From Candidatus Allofournierella merdigallinarum (lineage in GTDB: Bacteria; Bacillota; Clostridia; Oscillospirales; Ruminococcaceae), in assembly GCA_019117205.1 (NCBI GenBank), contig DXAC01000077.1:1-43121 (forward strand): a stretch of DNA of 43,121 bases, in the 5' to 3' direction. The notes beneath the pieces were generated by a model, which saw only the letters and a list, made by a program, of their open reading frames with translations, did no database searches and was not told the DNA's origin. Position numbers and translations under genes: made by a program. Positions 29,487-36,759 of the stretch are shown here, in pieces; the first letter of the stretch is position 1, and each line of letters opens with the position of its first letter.

Positions 29487-31189
29487 AGCGAAGCAAGCCT
29501 CTCTCGTTCAAATACCGGCTGTTCGCCGGCAGCCTGGTGGTGGCGCTGATCCCGCTGCTGCTCTGCGGGGTGTCCCTGGGGCGGCTGTTCAACGACATGC
29601 TGCTGCACCAGAGCGCCGCCCAGGGGGCGGAGCAGGCGGCGGAGCTGGCCGGCCGGCTCACCGCCGTCCTCCAGGACGGCGAGGCCGCCCTGGAAACGGT
29701 GGCCTCCGACCCCCGGCTGCAGCGGGCGCTGGTGGACCACACCAACGACGAATACAGCAAGGACGCCTACCTCACCCTTTACGAGGCCACCCGGCAGGTC
29801 CGCAGCCAGGTGGGCCTGAGCCTGTACGACGCGGGCGGCAAGCTCCAGTACACCACCCAGAGCGGCGAGTCCGCCGCCAGCCAGCCCATGAACTGGGGCA
29901 TCCTGCGAAAGGCCTCCCGGCACGGGGGCGTCCAGTATATGGCCCGGCCCGGCCAGGCGGACCAGGCCCAGGCGGTCTGTTTGAGCATGGCCTGCCCGGT
30001 GGAGAACAGCCAGGGCGTGCGCATGGGCTATGTGGAGTGCAGCATCACGGTGGGGCAGATGCAGCAGCTGTTCGCCGGTGCCTTTGAAGAGGGCACCGTG
30101 GCCTACCTGCTCACCCCCCAGGGCCGGCTGCTCTGCGCCACCCGGGGCAATGTGGACACGGCGGTGGAGCAGATCCGCGCCGCCATGCTCACCGGCGTCA
30201 GCCCCGGGCAGGACGGCCTCTTCTTCGCCCAGACCGAGCCCGCCTCCGGCTGTCTGCTGGTGCTGTTCCGCACGGTGCCGCTGAGCAGCAGCTCGGTGGG
30301 GCTGATGTACACCATCCTGCTGGGGGCCAGCGTGCTCTGCGTGGTGCTCTGCGTGGCGGTGTCGCTGATCCTCAGCCGCAGCCTGTTCTCGCCCATCGCC
30401 CGGCTCAGCGCCGCCATGGGGCGGGTGAACAGCGGCGACCTGACCGCCCGGGTGCCGGTGGACCGGCGGGACGAGATCGGCCAGCTCACCGAGGACTTCA
30501 ACACCATGACCGGCCGGCTGCAGACCTATGTGGCCGAGCAGGTGCAGCAGCAAAAGGACCTGAACGACGCCCAGATCCGCCAGATGCAGGCCCAGCTCAA
30601 CCCCCACTTTTTGTACAACACCCTGGACACCATGAAGTGGCTGGCCAAGATCCACAAGCTGCCCCAGGTGGCCCAGCTGGCGGGCAGCCTCGCGGGCATC
30701 CTGCGCTGGAGCATCGCCAGCGAGCAGTTCGTCACCCTGCGCCAGGAGCTGGAGCTGCTGCAGCGGTACATCGACATCCAGAAGATCCGCTTTGCCGGCA
30801 AATTCGAGTATGTGGTGGAGGTGCCCGACGCCCTGCTGGACTGCCGGGTGCCCAAGCTCATCCTGCAGCCCCTGGTGGAAAACGCCATCCTCCACGGGCT
30901 CAGCGCCCGGGCGGGGGGCATGGTCTACGTCTACGCCCGCACCGAGGAGGACACGCTGGTGATCTCGGTCACCGACGACGGCTGCGGGATGGCGCCGGAG
31001 ATGGTGGAGCGGATCAACAGCCCCCAGCCCAAGATCCTGGAGGGGCATCTGGGGCTGTACAACATCAGCACCATCCTGTATCTGTACTACGGCGCGGGCT
31101 ACGGCCTGCACGCCACCAGCTACCCCAACGTGGGCACCACCGTCACCGCGCGGCTGCCCGTTCAAAGAGAGGAGGCGCCCGATGCTTAA
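29483..31189 (+). CDS. Sensor histidine kinase, YesM-like, of the presumed sugar-phosphate locus
   Basis: This 568-residue membrane kinase has a first transmembrane helix at about residues 11-32 and a second at about 274-296, enclosing a dCache-like extracytoplasmic domain. HAMP follows at about 296-350 (LFSPIARLSAAMGRVNSGDL). The kinase core has QLNPHFLYNTLDTMKW (phospho-acceptor His375), LVENAILHG, DDGCGMAP and GHLGLYNISTIL. It begins within the stop codon of the upstream binding-protein gene and overlaps the regulator gene by eight bases, so binding protein, kinase and regulator are translationally coupled. Its partner is the AraC-type regulator that follows. Confidence 0.92.
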   Translation: MKRSKPLSFKYRLFAGSLVVALIPLLLCGVSLGRLFNDMLLHQSAAQGAEQAAELAGRLTAVLQDGEAALETVASDPRLQRALVDHTNDEYSKDAYLTLYEATRQVRSQVGLSLYDAGGKLQYTTQSGESAASQPMNWGILRKASRHGGVQYMARPGQADQAQAVCLSMACPVENSQGVRMGYVECSITVGQMQQLFAGAFEEGTVAYLLTPQGRLLCATRGNVDTAVEQIRAAMLTGVSPGQDGLFFAQTEPASGCLLVLFRTVPLSSSSVGLMYTILLGASVLCVVLCVAVSLILSRSLFSPIARLSAAMGRVNSGDLTARVPVDRRDEIGQLTEDFNTMTGRLQTYVAEQVQQQKDLNDAQIRQMQAQLNPHFLYNTLDTMKWLAKIHKLPQVAQLAGSLAGILRWSIASEQFVTLRQELELLQRYIDIQKIRFAGKFEYVVEVPDALLDCRVPKLILQPLVENAILHGLSARAGGMVYVYARTEEDTLVISVTDDGCGMAPEMVERINSPQPKILEGHLGLYNISTILYLYYGAGYGLHATSYPNVGTTVTARLPVQREEAPDA

Positions 31190-31937
31190 AGTGGTTCTTG
31201 TGGAGGACGAGCCCCTGGTGCGCCAGGGGCTGGCACTGGCGGTGGACTGGGCCTCCATGGGCTGCGTGGTGGTGGGCGAGGCGGAGGACGGGGAGGAGGG
31301 CTGCCGGGTGGCCCGAAAGACCGACCCGGACCTGATCCTCACCGACGTGCGTATGCCCCGGATGGACGGCATCTCGATGATCGCCCGCCTGCGCCAGGAG
31401 GGCTGCCGCGCCGAGTTCATCATCCTCACCGCCTACAGCGACTTTGAATACGCCCACAGCGCCCTGAAGCTGGGGGTCACCGACTACCTGCTCAAGCCGT
31501 TCGAGGACGACAGCGAGCTGGAGGCCGCCGTGGAGAAGATCCGCCAGCGGCTGGCCCAGCGGGCCCAGCCCGCGGCGGGGGGCGGCCTGTTCCGCTTCGA
31601 CCTGGACAAGGGCGCCAAGAGCAAGTATGTGGAGGAGGCGGTGGACTACATCCGGCAAAACTACGCCCAGCGCATCACCATCAGCTCCTGCGCCGAGGCG
31701 GTGAGCCTGTCGGAGGGCTACCTCAGCCGGCTATTCCGCAAGGAGACCGGCTACACGTTCAACGCCTACCTGGCCGCCTACCGCATCCACGTGGCCATGC
31801 GCCTTTTGCGCGACCACCACATGAAAGTCTACGAGGTGGCCCCGCTGGTGGGCTACGCCGACACCGCCTATTTCAGCACCCTGTTCAAAAAGGCGGTGGG
31901 CATCTCCCCCAGCGAATACCAGGACCGGTGCGAGTGA
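31182..31937 (+). CDS. Response regulator, short YesN-like with AraC DNA-binding domain
   Basis: This 251-residue regulator has a receiver at residues 1-118 with EDE, Asp55 (LILTDVRMPRMDG), LTAYSDFEYA and Lys105 (DYLLKPF). A linker of only about 25 residues follows, then the double helix-turn-helix AraC domain (AVSLSEGYLSRLFRKETGYTF and LVGYADTAYFSTLFKKAVG). It lacks the 300-residue middle region of the YesN-like protein at 7442, so the two regulators are distinct subtypes. It starts at ATG 31182, eight bases inside the kinase gene. The intergenic region immediately downstream carries spaced direct repeats next to a -10 box, the natural target for controlling the transporter genes. Confidence 0.92.
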   Translation: MLKVVLVEDEPLVRQGLALAVDWASMGCVVVGEAEDGEEGCRVARKTDPDLILTDVRMPRMDGISMIARLRQEGCRAEFIILTAYSDFEYAHSALKLGVTDYLLKPFEDDSELEAAVEKIRQRLAQRAQPAAGGGLFRFDLDKGAKSKYVEEAVDYIRQNYAQRITISSCAEAVSLSEGYLSRLFRKETGYTFNAYLAAYRIHVAMRLLRDHHMKVYEVAPLVGYADTAYFSTLFKKAVGISPSEYQDRCE

Positions 31938-31960
31938 GCCGGCCGCCGACCGCCTTTTGC

Positions 31961-32003
31961 CGGGCCCGGGCGGGGGAAACACCCCCTGCCCGGGCCCGAT
32001 TTT
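31961..32003 (+). terminator. Terminator of the sensory operon
   Basis: CGGGCCCGGGC-GGGGG pairs with CCCCCTGCCCGGGCCCG (one bulge) and is followed by ATTTTGTGCTTTTT. A small inverted repeat TGTGC-T5-GCACA (32003-32017) directly follows. The T-tract is interrupted, so some read-through into the transporter genes is likely. Confidence 0.7.
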
Positions 32004-32052
32004 GTGCTTTTTGCACAGTAATTTATCCGTTTGCTTGACAACAACAAGAGAA

Positions 32053-32120
32053 GTTGTCGGTTTTTTCAAGAAAATGTCAGGGTTGTGGCGTTTTCAACCC
32101 CCCGAAAGGAGTTCTATAAT
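32053..32120 (+). promoter_or_regulatory. Activator-type promoter of the transport operon: direct repeats plus TATAAT
   Basis: GTTGTCGGTTTTTTCAA (32053-32069) and GTTGTGGCGTTTTCAA (32083-32098) are direct repeats with a 30-base pitch. The second overlaps the -35 position (TTTCAA, 32092-32097) of a perfect TATAAT (32115-32120). A poor -35 covered by a repeat is typical of AraC-type activators. A nearby inverted repeat GACAAC...GTTGTC (32037-32058) may add to the site. Confidence 0.55.
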
Positions 32121-32193
32121 GAAACCAACGAAAGGGGCGCGGCGGACGCCGCCGGCCCGGACCATCCCACGGAAAAGGAGAGAAAAACCATGA
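32119..32193 (+). CDS. Possible 24-residue basic leader peptide
   Basis: An ATG at 32119 has a perfect AAAGGAG seven bases upstream and opens a 24-codon frame with ten Arg/Lys residues (beginning MKPTKGARRTPPAR). Its TGA overlaps the binding-protein ATG (ATGA at 32190). Against it, the ATG overlaps the TATAAT of the predicted promoter. A transcript from that promoter would start about eight bases downstream and lack the ribosome binding site, so translation needs read-through from upstream. I regard it as possible, not established. Confidence 0.25.
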   Translation: MKPTKGARRTPPARTIPRKRREKP

Positions 32194-33254
32194 AGAAATT
32201 TCTTGCATTGTCTCTGGCAGCGCTGATGGCGCTGAGCCTGGCCGCCTGTGGCGGCAGCCCCTCCTCCACCGCCGCCCCGGCCTCCGGCGATTCCGCCCCG
32301 GCCTCCGCCGGCACCGACGAGGGCCCCAGCGGCACGGTGGTGGTGTACAGCCCCCATGACGCCGACCCCCTGAACGACGGCGTGAACATGTTCATGGAGA
32401 AATACCCCGGCATCCAGGTGGAGGTCGTGGCCGCCGGCACCGGCGAGCTGTGCAACCGCATCGTGGCCGAGAGCGCGGCGCCCATCGCCGACGTGCTGTG
32501 GGGCGGCGGCGCCGACAGCCTGGCCGCCTTCAAGGATTACTTCGCCCCCTATGAGTGCGCCAACGACGAGTTCATCGACGAGGCCTACAAGGACCCGGAC
32601 GATCTGTGGATCGGCGAGAGCCCGCTGCCCATGGTGATCTTCTACAACAAGGACCTGCTGGAAAAGGACAACATGCCCATCCCCCAGTCCTGGGAGGACC
32701 TGCTGGACCCCATCTATAAGGGCAAGATCGCCTACTGCCTGCCCTCCAAGTCCGGCTCCGCCTACACCCAGCTGTGCACCATGCTCTTTGCCCACGGCGG
32801 CATCGAGGACGGCTGGGACTTCATCCAGCAGCTCTACGACAACCTGGACGGCAAGATGGTGGACTCCTCCGGCAAGTGCCACAAGATGGTGGCGGACGGC
32901 GAGTACTACATCGGCCTGACCCTGGAAAAGGCGGCGGTGCAGTACGCGGACGACCCCAGCGTGGGCTTTGTGTATCCCAGCGACGGCACCAGTGCGGTGC
33001 CCGACGGCGTGGCCCTGGTCAAGGGCTGCCCCAACGAGGAGAACGCCAAGCTGTTCATCGACTTCGTCACCAGCTACGAGTGCCAGACCGCCCAGGCCGA
33101 GCGGTGGGGCCGCCGTCCGGTCCGCAGTGACATCGAGGTGGCGGAGGGCATGGCCGCTCTCAGCGACATCCCCCTGGTGGATTACGACTTCGAGTGGGCT
33201 GCCAACAACAAGGAAGAGGTCGTGGAGCACTTCAACGACATCATGGTCGGCTGA
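32190..33254 (+). CDS. ABC transporter substrate-binding lipoprotein, Fe(III)/AfuA/PgtC type
   Basis: This 354-residue lipoprotein has lipobox LAAC (Cys20) and an Ala/Ser/Pro tether (about 23-45), then the same fold and motifs as the paralogue at 28461. These are TVVVYSPHDADP, ADVLWGGGADSLAAF, SGSAYTQLCTML, VADGEYYIGLTLEKAA and YPSDGTSAVPDGVAL. The Tyr-Tyr in this hinge segment precedes the loop rather than matching the FbpA iron site. AAAAGGAGAG precedes ATG 32190. It is followed by the ATPase and permease of the same importer. The downstream phosphatase and phosphohexomutase suggest a sugar phosphate as ligand, as for AfuA; automatic annotation would probably say iron(III). Confidence 0.82.
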   Translation: MKKFLALSLAALMALSLAACGGSPSSTAAPASGDSAPASAGTDEGPSGTVVVYSPHDADPLNDGVNMFMEKYPGIQVEVVAAGTGELCNRIVAESAAPIADVLWGGGADSLAAFKDYFAPYECANDEFIDEAYKDPDDLWIGESPLPMVIFYNKDLLEKDNMPIPQSWEDLLDPIYKGKIAYCLPSKSGSAYTQLCTMLFAHGGIEDGWDFIQQLYDNLDGKMVDSSGKCHKMVADGEYYIGLTLEKAAVQYADDPSVGFVYPSDGTSAVPDGVALVKGCPNEENAKLFIDFVTSYECQTAQAERWGRRPVRSDIEVAEGMAALSDIPLVDYDFEWAANNKEEVVEHFNDIMVG

Positions 33255-33280
33255 TCGCTCCCGCGATATCGCACGCACGG

Positions 33281-33320
33281 TGGCGGGGAGGCTTCTTTGG
33301 CGGTCTCCCCGCCATTTTTT
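33281..33320 (+). terminator. Partial terminator/attenuator after the binding-protein gene
   Basis: TGGCGGGGAG (33281-33290) pairs with CTCCCCGCCA (33305-33314) around a 14-base loop and is followed by T6. It lies inside the transport operon, with the ATPase starting only 28 bases later. It probably lets most transcripts stop after the binding protein. Confidence 0.75.
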
Positions 33321-33348
33321 GAGAGTTCTACGAGAGAGGGATGACCAC

Positions 33349-34413
33349 ATGAGCCATACTGTTATCATTCGGGACGCCATCAAGCGCTATGGCGATTTCC
33401 AGGCGCTCAACGGCGTCAACCTGACCATCCAGCCCGGCGAGTTTTTCACCCTGCTGGGCCCCTCCGGCTGCGGCAAGACCACCCTTTTGCGGATGATCGC
33501 CGGCTTCAACACGGTGGACGGGGGCGAGATCCTCTTCGACGACAAGGTGATCAACGACCTGCCCGCCCACAAGCGGGACATCGGCATGGTGTTCCAGAAC
33601 TACGCCATCTTCCCCCACCTGACGGTGGAGGAGAACGTGGCCTACGGCCTCAAGGCCAAAAAGGTGCCCAAAGACGAGATCCGCCGCCGGGTGAAAGACG
33701 CCCTGGAGCTGGTGCAGATCGAGAACCTGGCCACCCGCAAGCCCAACGAGCTCTCCGGCGGCCAGCAGCAGCGTGTGGCGCTGGCCCGCGCCTTCGTCAT
33801 CGAGCCAGCGCTGCTGCTCATGGACGAGCCCCTTTCCAACCTGGACGCCAAGCTGCGGGTGCAGATGCGGACCATCATCAAAAAGCTCCAGCGCAAGCTG
33901 GGCATCACCACCATCTATGTGACCCACGACCAGGAGGAGGCGCTGGCCATCTCCGACCGGATCGCCGTGATGCAAAGCGGCAACATCATGCAGGTGGGCA
34001 CCCCCGAGCAGATCTACAAAAAGCCGGACAACCCCTTTGTGGCGGGCTTCATCGGCGTGTCCAACTTCCTGGACTGCGAGCTGGCCGCCGACGGCGCGCA
34101 CCTGGCCCCCGAGTACACCATCCAGCCTCCGCTGCGCCGGGAGTACGCGGGCAAGGCGCTGCTCAGCGCCCGCCCCGAGCAGCTGTTCTTCGACGAGGAG
34201 AAAGGCATCGAGGGGGAGGTGGGCCTGTCGCTGTTTTTGGGCGACTTTGTGGAGTATGAGATCCGGCTGCACACCGGCCAGACCATCCAGCTCAACGAGT
34301 ACACCAAGGACGTGAACGAGGTGCGCCCCGTGGGCCAGCGGGTGCGGGTGTGCATGGACCCCGCCCGCATCAGCCTCTATGTGCCGGATACCGGGGAGGT
34401 GTTGTCATGCTGA
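33349..34413 (+). CDS. ABC transporter ATP-binding protein, FbpC/AfuC/PotA type
   Basis: This 354-residue ATPase has all core motifs intact: Walker A GPSGCGKTT (from about residue 38), Q-loop VFQNYAIFPH, signature LSGGQQQR, Walker B LLLMDEPLSNLD and switch VTHDQEEA. The C-terminal 110 residues form a TOBE domain (ARPEQLFF...GEVGLSLFLGDF), often regulatory. It energises the fused permease that overlaps its 3' end. ATG 33349 follows GAGAGAGGG; an out-of-frame ATG at 33341 is not used. The family includes iron(III), polyamine, phosphonate and hexose-phosphate importers. Confidence 0.92.
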   Translation: MSHTVIIRDAIKRYGDFQALNGVNLTIQPGEFFTLLGPSGCGKTTLLRMIAGFNTVDGGEILFDDKVINDLPAHKRDIGMVFQNYAIFPHLTVEENVAYGLKAKKVPKDEIRRRVKDALELVQIENLATRKPNELSGGQQQRVALARAFVIEPALLLMDEPLSNLDAKLRVQMRTIIKKLQRKLGITTIYVTHDQEEALAISDRIAVMQSGNIMQVGTPEQIYKKPDNPFVAGFIGVSNFLDCELAADGAHLAPEYTIQPPLRREYAGKALLSARPEQLFFDEEKGIEGEVGLSLFLGDFVEYEIRLHTGQTIQLNEYTKDVNEVRPVGQRVRVCMDPARISLYVPDTGEVLSC

Positions 34414-36068
34414 AAACGCGCTCCCACCGCTTCCGGCCGGACTTCTGGTTCTGGGTGCGGGTGTGCGTGGTGCTGGTGATGCTGCTGTTCCTGATCTACC
34501 CGTTCTTTACCCTGATCGCCCGCAGCTTCTTCTCGGCGGACGCCCCCGGCTTCACCCTGGCCAACTACATCCGCTTTTTCACCAAGGAGTACTATTACAG
34601 CACCCTGGGCCACAGCCTGTTCGTGTCCATCACGGCCACCGTCACCACCCTCATCATCGGCGTGCCCATGGCCTACCTGATGACCCGGTACAACGTGCTG
34701 GGCAAAAAGTACATCCACATCCTCATCATCATGTGCCTGATGAGCCCGCCTTTCATCGGCGCCTACAGCTGGATCATGCTGTTCGGCCGGGCGGGCCTGA
34801 TCACCAAGCTGTTCGCCGCCATCGGCGTCACCACCCCCGCCATCTACGGCAAGGCGGGCATCATCCTGGTGTTCACCTTTAAGCTGTTCCCCTATGTGTA
34901 CCTGTATGTGTCCGGCGCCATGGGCAGCATCGACTCCAGCCTGGAGGAGGCGGCGGAGAACCTGGGCAGCAGCAAGCTGCGCCGGCTGTTCACCGTCACC
35001 CTGCCGGTGATCCTGCCCAGCATCGCCGCCGGCGCCATCATGGTGTTCATGACCAGCCTGGCGGACTTCGGCACCCCCATGCTCATCGGCGAGGGCTACA
35101 CCGTGCTGCCGGTGCTGGTGTACAACGAGTACATGAGCGAGATCGGCGGCAACGCCAACCTTGCCAGCGCCCTGTCGGTGATCGTGGTGGCGTGCAGCCT
35201 GCTGGTGCTGCTGGTGCAGAACCGGCTGGTGGCCCGCAAGAACTACGTGATGACCGCCATGCGCCCCCCCAAGGAGGAGCAGCTCCACGGCGCGGCCCGC
35301 TTCTTCGCCACCCTGCCGGTGTGGCTGGTGACGTTCATCGGCTTCCTGCCCCAGATCGTGGTGGTGGTGAGCAGCTTCATCAAGTGCGACTTCACCGGCT
35401 TCAAAAACGAGTTCAGCCTGGAGAGCTACGCCACCATCGCAAAGCGGCTGTCCACCAACATCCGCAACACCTTTGTGTTCAGCACGGCGGCCATCGTCAT
35501 CATCGTGCTGCTGGGCCTGCTCATCAGCTACATCATCGTCCGCAAGCGGGGGGTCTCCGGCCAGCTGATGGACATGCTCATCATGTTTCCCTATGTGATC
35601 CCCGGCGCGGTGCTGGGCATCAGCCTGATCGTGGCGTTCAACAAGCCGCCCCTGATCCTCACCGGCACCGCTTTCATCATGATCATCGCCTATGTGGTCC
35701 GCAAGCTGCCCTACACCGTGCGAAGCGGCAGCGCGTTCCTGCGGCAGATGGACCCCAGCGTGGAGGAGGCCTCCATCAACCTGGGCGTGTCGCCCATGAA
35801 GACTTTCTTCACCGTCACCAGCCGGCTGATGGCCCCGGGCATCCTGTCCGGCGCCATCCTCAGCTGGATCACCTGCATCAACGAGCTGTCCTCCAGCGTG
35901 ATGCTCTACGGCGGCAAGACCAGCACCATCTCGGTGGCCATCTACACCGAGGTCGTGCGGAACAGCTACGGCACCGCCGCCGCCCTGGCCACCATCCTCA
36001 CAGTGAGCACGGTGGTCAGCCTGCTGATCTTCCTGCGCGTGAGCAAGGGCAAGGTCAGTGTCGTGTGA
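34407..36068 (+). CDS. Fused double-domain ABC permease, FbpB/AfuB type
   Basis: This 553-residue inner-membrane protein contains two BPD_transp_1 domains in tandem, about twelve hydrophobic segments. There are two EAA loops: EEAAENLGSSKLRRLF (near residue 182) and EEASINLGVSPMKTFF (near residue 453). Fusion of both halves is normal for the FbpB/AfuB family. It starts at ATG 34407 after GGGGAGG and overlaps the ATPase stop by seven bases, so translation is coupled. It completes the importer served by the lipoprotein at 32190; two metabolic genes follow closely in the same direction. Confidence 0.92.
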   Translation: MLKTRSHRFRPDFWFWVRVCVVLVMLLFLIYPFFTLIARSFFSADAPGFTLANYIRFFTKEYYYSTLGHSLFVSITATVTTLIIGVPMAYLMTRYNVLGKKYIHILIIMCLMSPPFIGAYSWIMLFGRAGLITKLFAAIGVTTPAIYGKAGIILVFTFKLFPYVYLYVSGAMGSIDSSLEEAAENLGSSKLRRLFTVTLPVILPSIAAGAIMVFMTSLADFGTPMLIGEGYTVLPVLVYNEYMSEIGGNANLASALSVIVVACSLLVLLVQNRLVARKNYVMTAMRPPKEEQLHGAARFFATLPVWLVTFIGFLPQIVVVVSSFIKCDFTGFKNEFSLESYATIAKRLSTNIRNTFVFSTAAIVIIVLLGLLISYIIVRKRGVSGQLMDMLIMFPYVIPGAVLGISLIVAFNKPPLILTGTAFIMIIAYVVRKLPYTVRSGSAFLRQMDPSVEEASINLGVSPMKTFFTVTSRLMAPGILSGAILSWITCINELSSSVMLYGGKTSTISVAIYTEVVRNSYGTAAALATILTVSTVVSLLIFLRVSKGKVSVV

Positions 36069-36082
36069 TCGAACCTGATGGC

Positions 36083-36104
36083 GGCCCGCGGCTCACCGCG
36101 GGCC
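36083..36104 (+). other. Intercistronic hairpin between permease and phosphatase genes
   Basis: GGCCCGCGG (36083-36091) pairs with CCGCGGGCC (36096-36104) around CTCA. Only GTCCTTTG follows, so read-through into the phosphatase gene 26 bases later is expected. Confidence 0.5.
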
Positions 36105-36129
36105 GTCCTTTGACCGGAGGGAAAGGACC

Positions 36130-36759
36130 ATGCAGATCAAACATCTTGTTTTCGACATGGGCAACGTGCTGATCCAGTACGACCCGGGCCGCTACCTGGC
36201 GGCCTATGTTCCCGACGAGGCCGACCGCCCGCTGCTGATGCGGGAGGTGTTCCGCAGCGTGGAGTGGGTGCAGATGGACCACGGTACCCTCACCGAGGAG
36301 GAGGCCATCGCCGCCAGCTGCGCCCGGCTGCCCCAGCGGCTGCACGAGGCCGCCGCCCAGCTCTACCGCCACTGGAACGAGGACATCCCCCCGGTGCCGG
36401 GCGTGGAGCAGCTCATTGCCCGGGCAAAGGCGGCGGGCTACGGCATCTACCTGCTCTCCAACACCAGCGAGCGCTACCACCGCTTCCGCCGGCACATCGC
36501 CGCCCTGCGCTGGTTCGACGGCGAGTTCATCAGCGCCGACTGGCATCTGCTCAAGCCGGACGTGGCCATCTACCAGGCCTTTTGCCAGCACTTCGGCCTG
36601 GTGCCCGCCCAGTGCCTGTTTGTGGACGACCTGCCCGGCAACGTCTACGGCGCCCGGTGCGCCGGCATGGACGGGGTGGTGTTCCACGGGGACGCGGCGG
36701 AGCTGGAGGCCCAGCTGGCCCGCCACGGCGTGGAGCTGAAAGGGGGCGCGGCGCAATGA
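36130..36759 (+). CDS. HAD-family phosphatase, YihX (glucose-1-phosphatase)-like
   Basis: This 209-residue cytoplasmic hydrolase has motif I VFDMGNVL with nucleophile Asp9 and Asn12 in place of the second Asp. The DxGNV form is seen in E. coli YihX, an alpha-D-glucose-1-phosphatase. LLSNTSE is motif II, LLKPDVAIY motif III and FVDDLPGNVYGA motif IV. The helical cap lies at about residues 16-85. GGAGGGAAAGG precedes ATG 36130, and the stop overlaps the start of the phosphohexomutase (ATGA). Coupled to an importer on one side and a mutase on the other, it is likely to dephosphorylate a hexose phosphate such as glucose 1-phosphate. Exact substrate is unproven. Confidence 0.82.
   Translation: MQIKHLVFDMGNVLIQYDPGRYLAAYVPDEADRPLLMREVFRSVEWVQMDHGTLTEEEAIAASCARLPQRLHEAAAQLYRHWNEDIPPVPGVEQLIARAKAAGYGIYLLSNTSERYHRFRRHIAALRWFDGEFISADWHLLKPDVAIYQAFCQHFGLVPAQCLFVDDLPGNVYGARCAGMDGVVFHGDAAELEAQLARHGVELKGGAAQ

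Noticed and set aside
32035-32040. TTGACA as -35 box of the transport operon
   Set aside because: No -10-like hexamer lies 16-18 bases downstream; the sequence there is CGGTTT. It is better explained as part of the inverted repeat GACAAC...GTTGTC.
28461-36068. Iron(III) uptake system
   Set aside because: The fold family fits, but no Tyr-Tyr iron ligands were seen, no Fur-type box was recognised, and the linked phosphatase and phosphohexomutase point to sugar phosphates. It is kept as an alternative only.
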